Shown: one piece after another, positions 28,706 through 41,319 of the stretch
Numbering within the stretch: position 1 is the first letter of the stretch
Layout of the letters: the number at the start of each line of letters is the position of its first letter
NCBI RefSeq assembly: GCF_000770585.1
Contig: NZ_JNCF01000014.1
Coordinates: forward strand, 1-60,589
Origin: Legionella norrlandica
Lineage (GTDB): Bacteria > Pseudomonadota > Gammaproteobacteria > Legionellales > Legionellaceae
Direction: 5' to 3'
Length of the DNA: 60,589 bases
Notes under the pieces: generated by a model
Told to the model about the DNA's origin: nothing
The model's input: the letters and a program-made list of their open reading frames with translations, nothing else
Database searches by the model: none
Made by a program: the position numbers and the translations under genes

Positions 28706-29492
28706 GTCCAGAACCTTTATTCCAGTTAGGTGTTTCTTTATTAAGAAATGCTTTTAGACCTTCTTGTCCTTCAGCGGAAACTCTTTTATGAGCAATCAGA
28801 GAAGCGGTATAATGAACCAATTCTTCATCGATTTCTTTATTAGCCACATATCGTGCCAACTGCTTTGAACGTTTAACAGCGTCAGGTGCATTATTACTAA
28901 TTTGCATTGCATATTTGAGAGTAAACTCCAATAATGTGTCTTCCGGGACACAGTGTTGGACTAGGTTAAGAGAGTAAGCGCGTGCCGCATCAAAAATTTC
29001 AGCACTCATGAATAACATTTTTGCGGCACGTTCCCCTATTGCTTTGACAACATAAGGACTGATTACTGCAGGGATTAAACCTAGCTTAACCTCAGAAAAA
29101 CAAAATCGTGCAGAAGTCCCGGCAATAGCTATATCACATGCAGCAACCAGTCCCGCTCCTCCACCAAAAGCAGAACCTTGGACCATAGCGATAGTAGGTT
29201 TTGAACTTTGATTTAAGCTATACATTAAATTGCCTAATATCATACTGTCTTTTAGATTTTCTTCTTCAGTAAAATTGGCCATGCTCTGCATCCAGGCCAA
29301 ATCAGCGCCCGCTGAAAAGTGTTTCCCATTGGCTTTAAGCACTATGACCCGGATATCAGGATTATTTATTGCAGAGCTGAGCTGTACTTGCATTTCAGAT
29401 AACAGTTGATTATCAAAGGCATTATATTTACTAACTCGATTCATCGTCAGTAAGCATACTCGCTCTTGAGTTTCGTATAATAAATCACTCAT
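28695..29492 (-). CDS. liuC: 3-Methylglutaconyl-CoA hydratase (enoyl-CoA hydratase family)
   Basis: Hydrates 3-methylglutaconyl-CoA to HMG-CoA. About 265 aa, crotonase fold. The first oxyanion segment is [11 protein letters not shown] and the second is [19 protein letters not shown]; the family Glu region ([17 protein letters not shown]) is present. I chose the ATG at 29492 ([11 protein letters not shown]); an upstream ATG at 29549 would reach back into the carboxylase beta gene. It lies between the two carboxylase subunits, the usual liu order. Confidence 0.92.
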   Translation of the reverse strand: MSDLLYETQERVCLLTMNRVSKYNAFDNQLLSEMQVQLSSAINNPDIRVIVLKANGKHFSAGADLAWMQSMANFTEEENLKDSMILGNLMYSLNQSSKPTIAMVQGSAFGGGAGLVAACDIAIAGTSARFCFSEVKLGLIPAVISPYVVKAIGERAAKMLFMSAEIFDAARAYSLNLVQHCVPEDTLLEFTLKYAMQISNNAPDAVKRSKQLARYVANKEIDEELVHYTASLIAHKRVSAEGQEGLKAFLNKETPNWNKGSGHVQ

Positions 29493-29505
29493 GCTGTTGT
29501 TCCTT

Positions 29506-31444
<1,939 letters not shown>

Positions 31445-31486
31445 CCTTTATTATTTAGCAATCTGATTTAGATTTATAAAACAGGT

Positions 31487-31522
31487 GTAAAAATCCCGGA
31501 TAAAATAAAAATTTTACCCGGG
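31487..31522 (-). terminator. Intrinsic terminator after thiolase
   Basis: On the minus strand CCCGGGTAAAAT pairs with ATTTTATCCGGG across a few T residues, and ATTTTTAC follows directly. It is the best intrinsic terminator in the window. It separates the ivd-thiolase transcript from the carboxylase genes. Confidence 0.8.
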
Positions 31523-31543
31523 TTATACATTCAATACTAACTA

Positions 31544-32727
31544 CTAAATTAGTTCAATTGCCATTGCTGTTGCTTCGCCGCCACCTATACATAACGAGGC
31601 TACTCCGCGTTTTTTACTTTGGTGTTTTAATGCGTGTATTAATGTTACCAGGATACGAGCCCCTGAAGCACCAATAGGATGACCTAAAGCACAAGCCCCA
31701 CCGTGTATATTCACTTGCTCTGGGTTTAACTCGAGTTGAGTAATAGCCGCCATAGCAACGACTGCAAAGGCTTCATTAATTTCGTAGAGATCCACGTCAT
31801 CTTGTCTCCATGAAGCTTTGTTCATTACCTTACGGATGGCTTCAACAGGCGCTGTTGTAAACCATTGTGGTGCTTGAGAGTGGCTGGCATGGGCAACAAT
31901 TCTGGCAAAAGGTTGGATACCAAGTTTCTCTGCATTGGCAGCACTCATTAAAATTAAACTAGCTGCTCCATCAGAAATCGAGCTTGAGTTGGCCGCTGTG
32001 ACAGTACCATCTGCTTGAAATGCAGGCTTTAATTGGGGGATTTTAGCAAGCTTTGCTTCATCCGGGCCTCGTCAACTTGAATGGTTACTTCCCCTTTACG
32101 GGTTGTTAGTGTAACAGGGGATATCTCTTCTTCGAACGCACCGCTTTTTATAGCCTTTAGTGCTCTCGCCATTGAGCGTTGAGCGTATTCGTCTTGTTGA
32201 GCTCTGCTGAAGTTAAAATGTTTGGCTGTGGCTTCGGCAAAACAACCCATTAATTGACCTTTGTCATAGGCATCTTCTAAACCATCAAGAAACATATGGT
32301 CTTTTATTTCACCATGCCCCAGTCGATATCCGGCACGAGCTTTCATCAGTAGATAGGGAGCATTACTCATACTTTCCATTCCACTAGCCAAGACCACATT
32401 TGCAGTCCCTGCTTTGATTAAATCATGGCCAAGCATAACCGCTTTCATACCTGAACCGCACATTTTATTAATAGTTGTTGCACCTGCAGAGTTAGGTATT
32501 CCCGCTTTGATTGCTGCTTGTCTTGCAGGTGCTTGGCCAATACCTGCTTGCAGTACACAACCACTGATCACTTCATCGATTTCTGCTGGAGCAATGCCTG
32601 CTTGAGATAAAGCTGCCCTATGTGCTATTGCGCCTAACTCTGGAGAAGAAAGCGCTGATAAATTGCCCAGCATAGCTCCCATAGGCGTTCTTTTTGCTGC
32701 GACTATCACCACATCATTATGTTCCAT
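31544..32727 (-). CDS. atoB: Acetyl-CoA C-acetyltransferase (thiolase), frameshifted
   Basis: Thiolase that interconverts two acetyl-CoA and acetoacetyl-CoA. The nucleophile segment is INKMCGSGMKAV; the C-terminal His and Cys segments are GGACALGHPIGASGAR and LCIGGGEATAMAIE. The frame slips at about 32057, after DEARMK. The family continuation AKLAKIPQLKPAF lies in another frame and runs into SSSISDGAASLILMSAAN. One missing A (T on the plus strand, TT for TTT) explains it. Restored length is 394 aa, normal for thiolases. It follows ivd by 11 bp. Confidence 0.92.
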
Positions 32728-32738
32728 TCCTTTCTTCC

Positions 32739-33899
32739 TTATGCTGTTTCTTTAAAAAGTTCACGGCCAATCAGCATTCTTCTAATTTCAGAAGTGCCTG
32801 CCCCAATTTCATATAACTTCGCATCCCGTAACAAACGTCCCGTAGGATATTCGTTAATGTATCCATTCCCTCCGAGAATTTGTATTGATTGCAAAGCCAT
32901 TTGTGTTGCTCTTTCCGCAGTATATAATATAGCCCCTGCGGCATCTTTACGGCTAACCTTATTATTGTCACACGCTTTCGCAACGGCATATAAATAGGCT
33001 CTGCAAGCATTCAAATCAGTATACATATCAGCAAGTTTACCCTGAATAAATTGAAACTCGCCTATTGCTTGATTAAATTGTTTGCGCTCATGTACATAAG
33101 GCAATACAACATCCATGCATGCTTGCATGATACCAACAGGTCCAGCAGCCAGGATAGTACGTTCATAATCCAGACCGCTCATTAGAACCTTGACGCCTTG
33201 ATTAACTATACCTAGAACGTTTTCCGAAGGAACTTCACATTGTTCAAACACTAATTCGCAAGTATTTGAGCCGCGCATCCCCAATTTGTCTAGTTTCTGA
33301 GCTGTTTTAAAGCCTGGCATTCCTTTTTCAATAATAAACGCGGTAATGCCTTTACTGCCAGCTTGCTTGTCCGTTTTTGCATAGACGACCAGAACATCAG
33401 CGTCAGGACCGTTGGTAATCCACATTTTGGTGCCATCGAGAATATATTTGTTGCCTGAAGAGCGAGCCTGTAATTGCATGCTGACTACATCTGACCCTGA
33501 GTTGGACTCACTCATGGCCAAAGCACCAACATATTCTCCATTTATAAGTTTAGGCAAATATTTTTGTTTTTGCTCACTAGTTCCATTTAAATAGATTTGA
33601 TTAACACACAAATTAGAGTGAGCACCATAACTTAAGCCAACGGACGCAGAAGCTCTGGAAATTTCTTCCATTGCTATGGTATGTGCTAAATAGCCCATAT
33701 TGGCGCCACCATATTCTTCACTTACAGTGATGCCAAGTAATCCCATTTCTCCTAGTTTTCTCCAGAGATGATTTGGGAAAGTATTTTTCTCATCGATTTG
33801 AGCTGCTAAAGGGGCTATTTCTGTTTGGGCAAAGTGATAGACGCTGTGTCTTAACATGTCATATGTTTCACCCAGTTGATGGTCTAGGCCAGTGTACAT
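32739..33899 (-). CDS. liuA: Isovaleryl-CoA dehydrogenase
   Basis: FAD-dependent acyl-CoA dehydrogenase of 386 aa, oxidising isovaleryl-CoA to 3-methylcrotonyl-CoA. It has the family segments [31 protein letters not shown] and [13 protein letters not shown]. The catalytic Glu is in the [13 protein letters not shown] position characteristic of isovaleryl-CoA dehydrogenases rather than near the C-terminus. It is the first gene of the leucine-catabolic island, with a good promoter just upstream. Confidence 0.93.
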   Translation of the reverse strand: MYTGLDHQLGETYDMLRHSVYHFAQTEIAPLAAQIDEKNTFPNHLWRKLGEMGLLGITVSEEYGGANMGYLAHTIAMEEISRASASVGLSYGAHSNLCVNQIYLNGTSEQKQKYLPKLINGEYVGALAMSESNSGSDVVSMQLQARSSGNKYILDGTKMWITNGPDADVLVVYAKTDKQAGSKGITAFIIEKGMPGFKTAQKLDKLGMRGSNTCELVFEQCEVPSENVLGIVNQGVKVLMSGLDYERTILAAGPVGIMQACMDVVLPYVHERKQFNQAIGEFQFIQGKLADMYTDLNACRAYLYAVAKACDNNKVSRKDAAGAILYTAERATQMALQSIQILGGNGYINEYPTGRLLRDAKLYEIGAGTSEIRRMLIGRELFKETA

Positions 33900-33931
33900 G
33901 AATGACTTCCTGTTATGTTTAAATACGCTAG

Positions 33932-33960
33932 ACTATACCCAAATGAATCGTAATTGTCAC
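33932..33960 (-). promoter_or_regulatory. Sigma-70 promoter of the leucine-catabolic genes
   Basis: On the minus strand, -35 GTGACA (33960-33955), 17-bp spacer, -10 TATAGT (33937-33932); each box matches consensus at five of six positions. It lies about 32 bp before the liuA start. No LiuR-type regulator gene is adjacent. Confidence 0.65.
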
Positions 33961-34261
33961 CTTCCAGTTTGTTCCTGGGTAATCTATTTTTAAACGGACA
34001 TCCCCACCTGTCCATTTGAGAAGAGAGTTGAAAAAATTTAAGTCATAAATATTTAGCCTAGGCCGCCCGCAAACCTTAATTTAATTTAAAGTTTGTGCTT
34101 CTAAAAGTTTCTCCTGGTTTCTTTCCTCATCATTTAGCTTATTAAATCCCACCCTATTAAAGCCTGATAATTGCTGTATCTCATATCCTATGATACATTG
34201 TGTAAAAATTAAATCCATTTAAGATCTGTTGATAATACGCCCTAGAAAAGTAATATAAAAA
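33961..34261. other. Intergenic region without recognised gene
   Basis: About 300 bp between the liuA promoter and the ribH-like gene. It contains an imperfect inverted repeat around GCAAACCTTAA / TTTAAAGTTTGTGC (34075-34105). I see no tRNA, riboswitch (including no recognisable FMN element) or small coding sequence. Confidence 0.4.
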
Positions 34262-34686
34262 ATGTCAAAACCCAATATACTGATAGTCTGGTCAAACTAT
34301 TATAGAGAATTGGCTGAAAAACAGCTTGAATCTTGCATAAACAAATTAAAACAATATGAATACAATTATCAGGTTGAAACTGTTGAAGCGGGTACCTATG
34401 AGATCCCTGCTGTTATGCAATATTACCATCAATACCATCCCTTTAATGGCTATATACCTTTAAGTTTGTTACTTAAAGGAAGACAGATCATTATGAATTG
34501 ATATGGGAGCATGTTAAGGAATGCTTTATTCAATTTGCTTTAAATGGTTTAACTATGGGTAATGGTATTATTTCTGCTCCTAATATGGATATTTTGCGCG
34601 AACGCGTTGGCAATGGAGAGAGAGTGCAAGAAGCAATTAATGCTGTTGATTATTTAATTCGTTTTAAAAATAAAAAAATAAAGTGA
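34262..34686 (+). CDS. Lumazine synthase-like protein (RibH family), frameshifted
   Basis: The combined protein of about 141 aa has the 6,7-dimethyl-8-ribityllumazine synthase layout. An N-terminal strand ILIVWSNYYRELAE is followed by the substrate-site GTYEIPAV, then GYIPLSLLLKGRTDHYELIWEHV (compare the GCVIKG..YHFEIVAN segment of RibH), LTMGNGIISAPN, and a C-terminal NGERVQEAINAVDYL. The first frame stops at 34501 and the second starts at 34498. One base is missing near 34481-34483, where G-R-T-D-H-Y-E would read through. It sits outside any riboflavin operon, so it may be a second, specialised copy (RibH2-like). Confidence 0.75.
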
Positions 34687-34793
34687 CCCCTATCTGTAAA
34701 ATGTAGTTAAAATGATTCTTTACGTAGGTAAAAAAATCACCTAATCTTTAGCCAATGTGTAATCCAAATGGATTTAGAGAGAGGAGTTTTTTG

Positions 34794-35477
34794 ATGAGAA
34801 AACTGGTGCTATGGGGGCATGGAATTGATGAATATCGAGAGATGTTTGATTTACCCCAGGACGAAAAGGATTCAAACCTATTGGAATATGGTTGTGGACC
34901 TAGTGCTGTTAATTACCAGCAAACACAGTTGAGCAAAAGGGTAGTTAGCTGCGATCCTTTATTTGTATTAGATAAAGACACTCTATTGGCTAAAGCTAAA
35001 ATGATTTTTGCTAATATGGCAGAAGAGGTAAAGGAACATCAAGATCAGTTTGATTTTAGCCGTAGTGGTAGCTTTGATAAATTGCTTCAAGCAAGACAAG
35101 AAGGAATGAAGCAATTTTTTTCAGATTATGAACAAGGTAAGAGAGACGGTCGATATCTTGGTGTGACAGATTATCATTTACCATTTGCAGATTTTGCCTT
35201 TGATTATGCTTTGAGCTCTCATTATTTTTTTGCAGATCTGGAAGATCAAACCGTTGATTTTCATTTATTTGTAATCCGTGAATTAGCTAGGGTAGCGAAA
35301 GAGGTTAGGATATTTCCTTTGATTGATAGGGAAGGGAAGACCTCAGAATTTCTAGGACCAGTTTTATTAGGTTTGCAACAAGATAATTATGGAGTGGAAG
35401 TTAGGGAAGTTGCTTTTCATCTACATAAATCAGGTAATGCCATGCTGAGAGTTTGGGCACAGCAATGTGTTGTGTAA
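34794..35477 (+). CDS. SAM-dependent methyltransferase-like protein
   Basis: A 227-aa protein with a motif I-like loop (NLLEYGCGPSAVNYQ near residue 25), an acidic strand end (VVSCDPLF), and a later hydrophobic motif (FADFAFDYALSSHYFF) that fits the class I methyltransferase fold. The substrate is unknown. I chose the ATG at 34794, which has GAGAGGAG 7 bases upstream; an ATG at 34755 lacks such a site. It is followed after 42 bp by a duplicated membrane protein gene. Confidence 0.7.
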   Translation: MRKLVLWGHGIDEYREMFDLPQDEKDSNLLEYGCGPSAVNYQQTQLSKRVVSCDPLFVLDKDTLLAKAKMIFANMAEEVKEHQDQFDFSRSGSFDKLLQARQEGMKQFFSDYEQGKRDGRYLGVTDYHLPFADFAFDYALSSHYFFADLEDQTVDFHLFVIRELARVAKEVRIFPLIDREGKTSEFLGPVLLGLQQDNYGVEVREVAFHLHKSGNAMLRVWAQQCVV

Positions 35478-35519
35478 CTTCCACTTTCACTGAAGTAATC
35501 ATGTTAATAGGGATGAAAA

Positions 35520-36494
35520 ATGGATGTATCCAATAAGAAAATCGGGAATTCTTCTCACTCCTTGCGCTCTCATATCATTACAGCATTGTTAAGTATGGGA
35601 GCTGCTGGGACTATCGTATGGCTAGCTTCAGGTATGACTTTAGTCACTGTACTGGCTAACTCATTTAATCTTGGGTTTTATATAGGATTTATGTTATTGA
35701 TGAGTGCTGCCTCTGCGGTACTCACCTCCCCGATTATCTTACCTGGTTTATTACTTGCTGCGTCAGGATTGCTTTTAGGAGCCGCTGTTGTTACCCTCGC
35801 TTTTAAGTTGAAAAATGCTTTCAATACTGCCCCAAGTCAATTAAATAATGGCTTAAATGAGGAATTCAATCTGGAAGATAAACCAGATTTACAAAAAAAT
35901 CATGAAGATTTGAATGATCATTCAAATAATTTAAGAAACTCAAATGCTTCCTCTAAGGGAAAGAAAGTTGACCTTATAAGGTTCTGGGGCAGCTTAAGCT
36001 TAACTTCGCTTGTCAGCTCAGGGGCTACTGCTTTATTAGGATGGTTTGCCACTGACCTGGTCATTTCGCTTTCCATAATTCCTGCATTTCTACTAGGAAT
36101 GACCCTTGCCATTGTTTTGGTTCCTTTATCAATTGCATTATCAGGAGTTTTTGCATTACCGGCTTTTACTGCTCTTATGTTTGCTTTGGGCGGCTTTGTC
36201 ACTGGTGCTGCTGTCACAACATTTGCAACTTATTTTTTATCTGATGAACCTATAGTTGCTCATGGTGATGTGTCGGTATTGAATGTTTCTATGGATAATC
36301 CTGAAAAGGAAGATTCGCATCAAAAAATGCTAATTAGTTTAAAAAATGATAAATCAAATAACAAAGACTTTAAAAATCCTGGTTTAAGTGGGCAAAGGTC
36401 AGTGGTTCCTAAAGTAACTCAGGAACGCAATGAGATTAAGACTGAGGATACGGATCCAACAGAGCAATACAGTTTTTGCGGTTTGAGGTTTTAA
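35520..36494 (+). CDS. Internally duplicated membrane protein, possible effector
   Basis: A 324-aa protein with two similar hydrophobic blocks (about residues 15-100 and 155-240). Each holds three to four membrane spans rich in Gly/Ala/Ser and ends in a GAAV(V/T)T-type motif (LLGAAVVTLAFKL and VTGAAVTTFATYF). A charged linker separates them and a polar tail of about 75 residues follows. I know no family. The duplication and the polar acidic C-terminus resemble membrane-inserting Dot/Icm effectors, but it could equally be an ordinary inner-membrane protein. Confidence 0.6.
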   Translation: MDVSNKKIGNSSHSLRSHIITALLSMGAAGTIVWLASGMTLVTVLANSFNLGFYIGFMLLMSAASAVLTSPIILPGLLLAASGLLLGAAVVTLAFKLKNAFNTAPSQLNNGLNEEFNLEDKPDLQKNHEDLNDHSNNLRNSNASSKGKKVDLIRFWGSLSLTSLVSSGATALLGWFATDLVISLSIIPAFLLGMTLAIVLVPLSIALSGVFALPAFTALMFALGGFVTGAAVTTFATYFLSDEPIVAHGDVSVLNVSMDNPEKEDSHQKMLISLKNDKSNNKDFKNPGLSGQRSVVPKVTQERNEIKTEDTDPTEQYSFCGLRF

Positions 36495-36497
36495 GAA

Positions 36498-36545
36498 TGA
36501 TTTTATGTATCCGTTGTGCTTGCTTTTTAGAGTAGATGCAGGAAG
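36498..36545 (+). pseudogene. Possible remnant of a duplicated pyrD 5' end
   Basis: TGATTTTATGTAT (36498-36510) is identical to the sequence at the pyrD start (36648-36660). The following codons would read MYPLCLLFRVDAG, against pyr[16 protein letters not shown]. The similarity fades after about 16 codons. It may be a decayed partial duplication about 150 bp upstream of the true gene, or chance. Confidence 0.35.
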
Positions 36546-36654
36546 CTGTATAGGTTTTTATTATATTACATTGTATTTTGAGCAAATTTCAGGACGAAGT
36601 TTTTTTGAAAATGCTATCATATTTGTTTTCTAGTGATTCCTCAGGAGTGATTTT

Positions 36655-37668
36655 ATGTATTCCCTACTGCGCCCCTTGTTATTCAGGATGGATGCAGAAA
36701 AAGCCCATTCATTCACTTTGTCTGCTTTACATGCCATCCCGGGCTTTTGTTTTCGGCAACCGATTGGTAAGCCAATTCATGCGATGGGGCTTATTTTTCC
36801 TCATCAGGTTGGATTAGCAGCTGGTTTGGATAAAAACGGTCAACATCTCGATGCCTTGGCTAAACTGGGATTTTCATTTATTGAATTAGGGACGGTGACC
36901 CCCAAACCCCAAGAAGGTAATCCCAAGCCAAGGCTATTTCGCCTCCCAGAGGCAAACGCAATCATTAACAGAATGGGTTTTAACAATTGGGGAGTTGATG
37001 CCTTAGTAGATAATGTAAAAAATGCAAGGTATAAAGGAATATTAGGTATCAATATTGGAAAAAATAAAGCTACAACTTTGGATAACGCTGCTCAGGATTA
37101 TCTCTATTGTTTGCGAAAAGTGTACTGCTATGCGTCGTATGTCACTATCAATATTTCTTCACCAAACACCCCGGATTTACGGCAGTTACAACAGCAGGAT
37201 TATTTTGCAGGGTTGCTCAGCCAGTTACAAACAGAACAAGCCAGGTTAGCAGACCAATTTGGGCGCCATGTCCCTTTGATTGTCAAAATATCTCCAGATG
37301 AGACTGATGAAACCTTAAAACAAATGACAGAGCTTATCTTGCAATATGGTATTGAAGGGATCATTGCAACGAACACTACTTGTTCTCGTGAGTTAGTAAA
37401 AAACTTGCCTCATGCGGAAGAACAAGGGGGATTAAGTGGTAGGCCACTGACAGAATTATCCACCCGCTGTTTGTGCTTATTAAAAAAATATGTTGGAAAT
37501 CAAATAACTTTGATAGGAGTAGGGGGGATTGATAGCCTGGCGAGTGCTGAGGATAAAATCAGTGCAGGTGCTTCTTTGCTCCAAATATACAGTGGCTTAG
37601 TTTATCAGGGACCTGGACTAATATATGATATTGTTTCTGGGTTAAATGTTAATAATGGAAAAAATTGA
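36655..37668 (+). CDS. pyrD: Dihydroorotate dehydrogenase (quinone), class 2
   Basis: Membrane-associated flavoenzyme of pyrimidine synthesis, oxidising dihydroorotate to orotate with quinone. The 337-aa protein has the class 2 N-terminal helix [28 protein letters not shown], the catalytic Ser in NISSPNTP, and the FMN phosphate sites ([19 protein letters not shown]). The start is supported by CAGGAGTG upstream. The GNAT gene begins at the last base of the pyrD stop codon. Confidence 0.97.
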   Translation: MYSLLRPLLFRMDAEKAHSFTLSALHAIPGFCFRQPIGKPIHAMGLIFPHQVGLAAGLDKNGQHLDALAKLGFSFIELGTVTPKPQEGNPKPRLFRLPEANAIINRMGFNNWGVDALVDNVKNARYKGILGINIGKNKATTLDNAAQDYLYCLRKVYCYASYVTINISSPNTPDLRQLQQQDYFAGLLSQLQTEQARLADQFGRHVPLIVKISPDETDETLKQMTELILQYGIEGIIATNTTCSRELVKNLPHAEEQGGLSGRPLTELSTRCLCLLKKYVGNQITLIGVGGIDSLASAEDKISAGASLLQIYSGLVYQGPGLIYDIVSGLNVNNGKN

Positions 37669-38458
37669 TGTACGTTACCAAAGAGTTAACAGCCCGCATG
37701 GAGGCTTGTATCAAGCAAAGTCATATTGAAGTTGCTAAACAATATCCTCAAGGAAATATTCTGGAGGTGAATGGAGGGGCCGCTTGTTTTTCTGGTTTTG
37801 ACTCTTTTTTATCCCAAGTAGTGGCTGGGGGTTTAAGACGGAACCAAAGCAATATAAATCTGAAATCGAAGCTATAGAAAATTTCTATAGGTCGTTGAGC
37901 CATCATCGTGTTGATATTGAGTTATGTCCTTTCGTAGGAAATCAGTTAATTAATTTTTTAAGTCAACGCGGTTACCGTGTGACAGAATCAAGTAATGTTT
38001 CCGTTCTTGATTTAAAGAATTATCAGTCTGCTGTTAATTTTAGTGATAATACTTTTGCTATAAGAGAGGTAAGGCAATCGGAGTTAGAGGAGTGGGCGAA
38101 GCGAGTTGCTATAGGATTTGGCTTTCCTGATGCCCAAGAGCAATTTTATAAATATGCTCACGCAAAAGGAGTTCTGGCTTTGGCTGCTTATGATCAGGAT
38201 AATCTGGTTGCAGGGGCAACAATAGCTATTCATGGGGATGTTTGCGATTTAGGTGTTACCAGTACATTACCTCTTTATCGAGGGAAAGGCTTGCAAAAAA
38301 AACTACTGTTTGCCCGGTTAAATCTAGCGAAACAATTTGGTCTGGAATGGGCAACCGTTACTACAGAACCCGGTACAGTTTCCGATCTTAATGTCCAAAA
38401 ATCGGGATTTCGTTGTGCTTATACGCGTATAAAATTTACCCTAGAAAACTATTTCTGA
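37668..38458 (+). CDS. GNAT-family acetyltransferase, frameshifted
   Basis: The combined 263-aa protein carries a C-terminal GNAT domain: LAAYDQDNLVAGATIAIHGDVCDLGVTSTLPLYRGKGLQKKLLF has the strand 4 and the R/Q-x-x-G-x-G/A acetyl-CoA loop (YRGKGLQ). The N-terminal half is a family-specific region. The frame slips in a run of five G at 37827-37831. Adding one G reads GGFKTEPKQYKSEIEAIENFY into the second frame. The substrate is unknown. It starts inside the pyrD stop codon, so the pair is co-transcribed. Confidence 0.75.
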
Positions 38459-38475
38459 TCGGTTTTATAATGCTC

Positions 38476-38498
38476 TGTTTGATCAAAATATGGTTTTT
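38476..38498 (+). repeat. 23-nt box with palindromic core, copy 2 (upstream of msbA)
   Basis: Second copy of the sequence at 14379-14401 (core TTTGATCAAA then AYATGRTTTTT; two differences). It lies about 21 bp upstream of the msbA promoter -35 and could be an upstream regulatory site. Confidence 0.4.
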
Positions 38499-38519
38499 CC
38501 TGGACTAAACGAGAGAATA

Positions 38520-38549
38520 TTGGCACTTAAGCAGAATAAGAGTTACAAT
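38520..38549 (+). promoter_or_regulatory. Sigma-70 promoter of msbA-lpxK
   Basis: -35 TTGGCA (38520-38525), 18-bp spacer, -10 TACAAT (38544-38549); each box matches consensus at five of six positions. It lies 31 bp before the msbA ATG at 38581. Confidence 0.6.
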
Positions 38550-38580
38550 TCTTCTCATTTGCGTGCGCCTTAACTGTTTA

Positions 38581-40347
38581 ATGAAAAATAATCTTCCAAT
38601 TAAATCTCATCTGTTATACCAACGTTTGCTGAACTACGTTAAACCCTTTTGGCCTGTTTTACTTTTAGGAATACTTGCCAATATTCTTTATTCGGGTATC
38701 GATGCTGGATTTACTTATATGACCAAGCTTTTTTTGGATAAAAGCTTTATTAATATTGATCTTGATTTTGTTAAGCAAATCCCGCTTATTGTTTTAGTTG
38801 GTATTACTTTACGAGGGGTTGTTAGTTCCTTGGGGAGCTACTGTATGACATGGGTGGCTCGCTCAGTGGTGAAGGTCTTAAGACAAATCGTATTTACTCA
38901 TATTATTCATTTGCCAGCTGATTACTATGATGAAGCTACTTCAGGTCAGTTGCTGTCAAAAATTTTATATGATGTTGAGCAAGTAGCTCAGGTGAGTGCA
39001 GATGCCTTAACGGATTTTATTCAAAATATATGCCTGGTTATTGGACTGCTTACGGTGATGATGGTGATTTGTTGGCAATTATCTTTAATGTTTCTACTAA
39101 CGATTCCATTTGTAGGGTTAATTGTCAATTATACCAATAAGAGAGTACGGCGTATTAGCCACAAAGTACAAAAAACCATGGGTGAAGTCACGGAAATTGC
39201 CAGTGAGGCCATTGAGGGCTATCGAGTAGTTCGTATTTTCGGTGGCGAAAACTATGAAATAACAAAATTTAATAAGGCAACAGAATATTCGCGCAAAAAT
39301 GACATGAAAGTGGCTGTAAGCAAGGCTATTAATGTTTCAGGAGTGCAATTGGTCATCGCCATCGGGATCGCCATGATTATTATGGCTGCAATTCATTTGT
39401 CGACGGTTATTATTATTAGTGCTGGGTCTTTTTTAGCGATCATTGCCGCTATGTTGCAGTTAATAAAGCCTATGAAAACATTGACTACTCTTAATGCTAC
39501 CATACAGAGAGGATTGGCAGGTGCAGAAAGTGTGTTCAATTTACTGGATTTGCCTTTAGAACAAAACAAGGGAACGATCTTAAAAGAAAAAGTACGTGGC
39601 GAAATCGAATTTAAGCAAGTCTCTTACGGATACAGGCAAAGCCAAAATATACTGCATGATGTGAGCTTTATAATTGAAGCGGGAACATCCGTTGCCCTTG
39701 TAGGGCATTCAGGAAGTGGTAAAACGACTATTGCCAGTTTGTTACCCAGATTTTATGAATTGAATCAAGGCGAAATTACCCTAGATGGCATTCCCATCCA
39801 ACAACTCAGCTTAGACAGTTTACGTCAGCAAATGTCTTTAGTGAGCCAAAACGTGACTCTCTTTAATGATACCTTGGCTAATAATATCGCTTATGGCCGT
39901 TTTGATGTGAGTCGAGAGCAAATTATTGCTGCTGCGAAACTTGCTTACGCGGATGAATTTATAAATCAATTACCTAATGGTTATGATACCAAGGTAGGAG
40001 AAAATGGGGTGTTATTGTCTGGAGGGCAAAGACAAAGAATAGCAATAGCCAGAGCAATATTGAAAGATGCGCCTATTTTAATACTTGATGAAGCGACCTC
40101 AGCCTTGGATAGTGAATCGGAGCATTATATTCAGGCGGCGTTGGAGCAGGTGATGAAAGGTAGAACTACGCTAATTATTGCGCACCGTTTATCAACTATC
40201 AAGCACGCGCACAAAATCGTTGTATTACACCATGGGCGGATAGTGGAGCAAGGCAGCCATCAAGAGTTGCTTGATTTACATGGTCATTATGCCCAGCTTT
40301 ATAAAGTACAACAATTTGGCAAGATGGATGAGGAAGTAACTGCTTAA
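38581..40347 (+). CDS. msbA: Lipid A export ABC transporter (MsbA)
   Basis: Half-transporter ATPase that flips lipid A-core across the inner membrane. The 588-aa protein has six membrane spans in residues 20-310. The nucleotide-binding domain follows with Walker [10 protein letters not shown], signature [15 protein letters not shown], Walker [13 protein letters not shown] and H-loop IAHRLST. The ATG at 38581 ([10 protein letters not shown]) is preferred over a GTG at 38563. It overlaps lpxK by one base, the standard msbA-lpxK pairing, which supports the MsbA call over generic exporters. Confidence 0.95.
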   Translation: MKNNLPIKSHLLYQRLLNYVKPFWPVLLLGILANILYSGIDAGFTYMTKLFLDKSFINIDLDFVKQIPLIVLVGITLRGVVSSLGSYCMTWVARSVVKVLRQIVFTHIIHLPADYYDEATSGQLLSKILYDVEQVAQVSADALTDFIQNICLVIGLLTVMMVICWQLSLMFLLTIPFVGLIVNYTNKRVRRISHKVQKTMGEVTEIASEAIEGYRVVRIFGGENYEITKFNKATEYSRKNDMKVAVSKAINVSGVQLVIAIGIAMIIMAAIHLSTVIIISAGSFLAIIAAMLQLIKPMKTLTTLNATIQRGLAGAESVFNLLDLPLEQNKGTILKEKVRGEIEFKQVSYGYRQSQNILHDVSFIIEAGTSVALVGHSGSGKTTIASLLPRFYELNQGEITLDGIPIQQLSLDSLRQQMSLVSQNVTLFNDTLANNIAYGRFDVSREQIIAAAKLAYADEFINQLPNGYDTKVGENGVLLSGGQRQRIAIARAILKDAPILILDEATSALDSESEHYIQAALEQVMKGRTTLIIAHRLSTIKHAHKIVVLHHGRIVEQGSHQELLDLHGHYAQLYKVQQFGKMDEEVTA

Positions 40348-41318
40348 TGTCATTTATCGTAGATAAAATTTGGTATGGTAAACATTTTTTACAGTGGATA
40401 TTATTTCCATTTTCTTGGCTCTATAGTCTGTTAATACGAATTAGGCAATGGTATTTGCAACGTTTTTGTCAACAATTTTATCCTATACCAATTATTGTAG
40501 TGGGAAATATAACCGTAGGGGGAGTAGGTAAAACTCCCTTAGTCATTGAATTAGCTAAGAGGATCCAGCAAAAGGGATTAAAAGTTGGTGTTGTGAGTCG
40601 TGGGTATCGATCTAAAATAAAACATTTCCCTTATGAGGTACAATTCAATGATTGCGCTGAATTCGTGGGAGATGAACCCTTAATGATAGCAAGAACACTT
40701 AATTGTCCTGTGGTCATTGCACCTAAACGAACACAAGCCGTGAGTTATCTTTTAGGAAAACATTCAGTGCAACTGATTATCAGCGATGATGGATTACAAC
40801 ATTACAGAATGGGGCGTTCCATTGAAATTGCTGTAATAGATGGAACACGTGGCTTGGGCAATAGGCTTTGCCTGCCAGCTGGGCCATTAAGGGAGCCAGA
40901 TTCAAGATTAAAACAAGTTGATTTTGTTATTGTAAATGAGGGGAATTGGACGGATGCTTATTCTATGAAACTGGTTCCTAATAAAATAATCAAGCTTGCC
41001 ACTGGGGAGGAAGTAAGTATAGACTTGTTTACTACTGAAGTAGCTGCTATAGCAGGAATTGGTAATCCACAACGATTTTATTCTACTTTGAGTCAATTAG
41101 GTATAAAATTTAAATCTTATTCTTACCCGGATCATTATCAATTTAAGTTGAATGATTTAAACTATGGCGAATCGCAGGTTATTATGACAGAAAAGGATGC
41201 TGTAAAATGTAGTTCATTTAGTTCAGATAAGTTATTTTATTTGTCAGTCGAAGCAAAATTAGATGATTCCTTTTGGGAAGCATTGTGGTCACATCAACAA
41301 TTACAAGGTTATTGCTAA
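40347..41318 (+). CDS. lpxK: Tetraacyldisaccharide 4'-kinase
   Basis: Phosphorylates the 4' position of the lipid A precursor at the inner membrane. The 323-aa protein has an N-terminal membrane anchor ([19 protein letters not shown]). Its P-loop lies in [15 protein letters not shown], followed by SRGYRS, the Mg/ATP-site [22 protein letters not shown] and LPAGPLREP. All are typical of LpxK. Its stop is followed one base later by the start of an exported protein gene. Confidence 0.96.
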   Translation: MSFIVDKIWYGKHFLQWILFPFSWLYSLLIRIRQWYLQRFCQQFYPIPIIVVGNITVGGVGKTPLVIELAKRIQQKGLKVGVVSRGYRSKIKHFPYEVQFNDCAEFVGDEPLMIARTLNCPVVIAPKRTQAVSYLLGKHSVQLIISDDGLQHYRMGRSIEIAVIDGTRGLGNRLCLPAGPLREPDSRLKQVDFVIVNEGNWTDAYSMKLVPNKIIKLATGEEVSIDLFTTEVAAIAGIGNPQRFYSTLSQLGIKFKSYSYPDHYQFKLNDLNYGESQVIMTEKDAVKCSSFSSDKLFYLSVEAKLDDSFWEALWSHQQLQGYC

Positions 41319-41319
41319 T

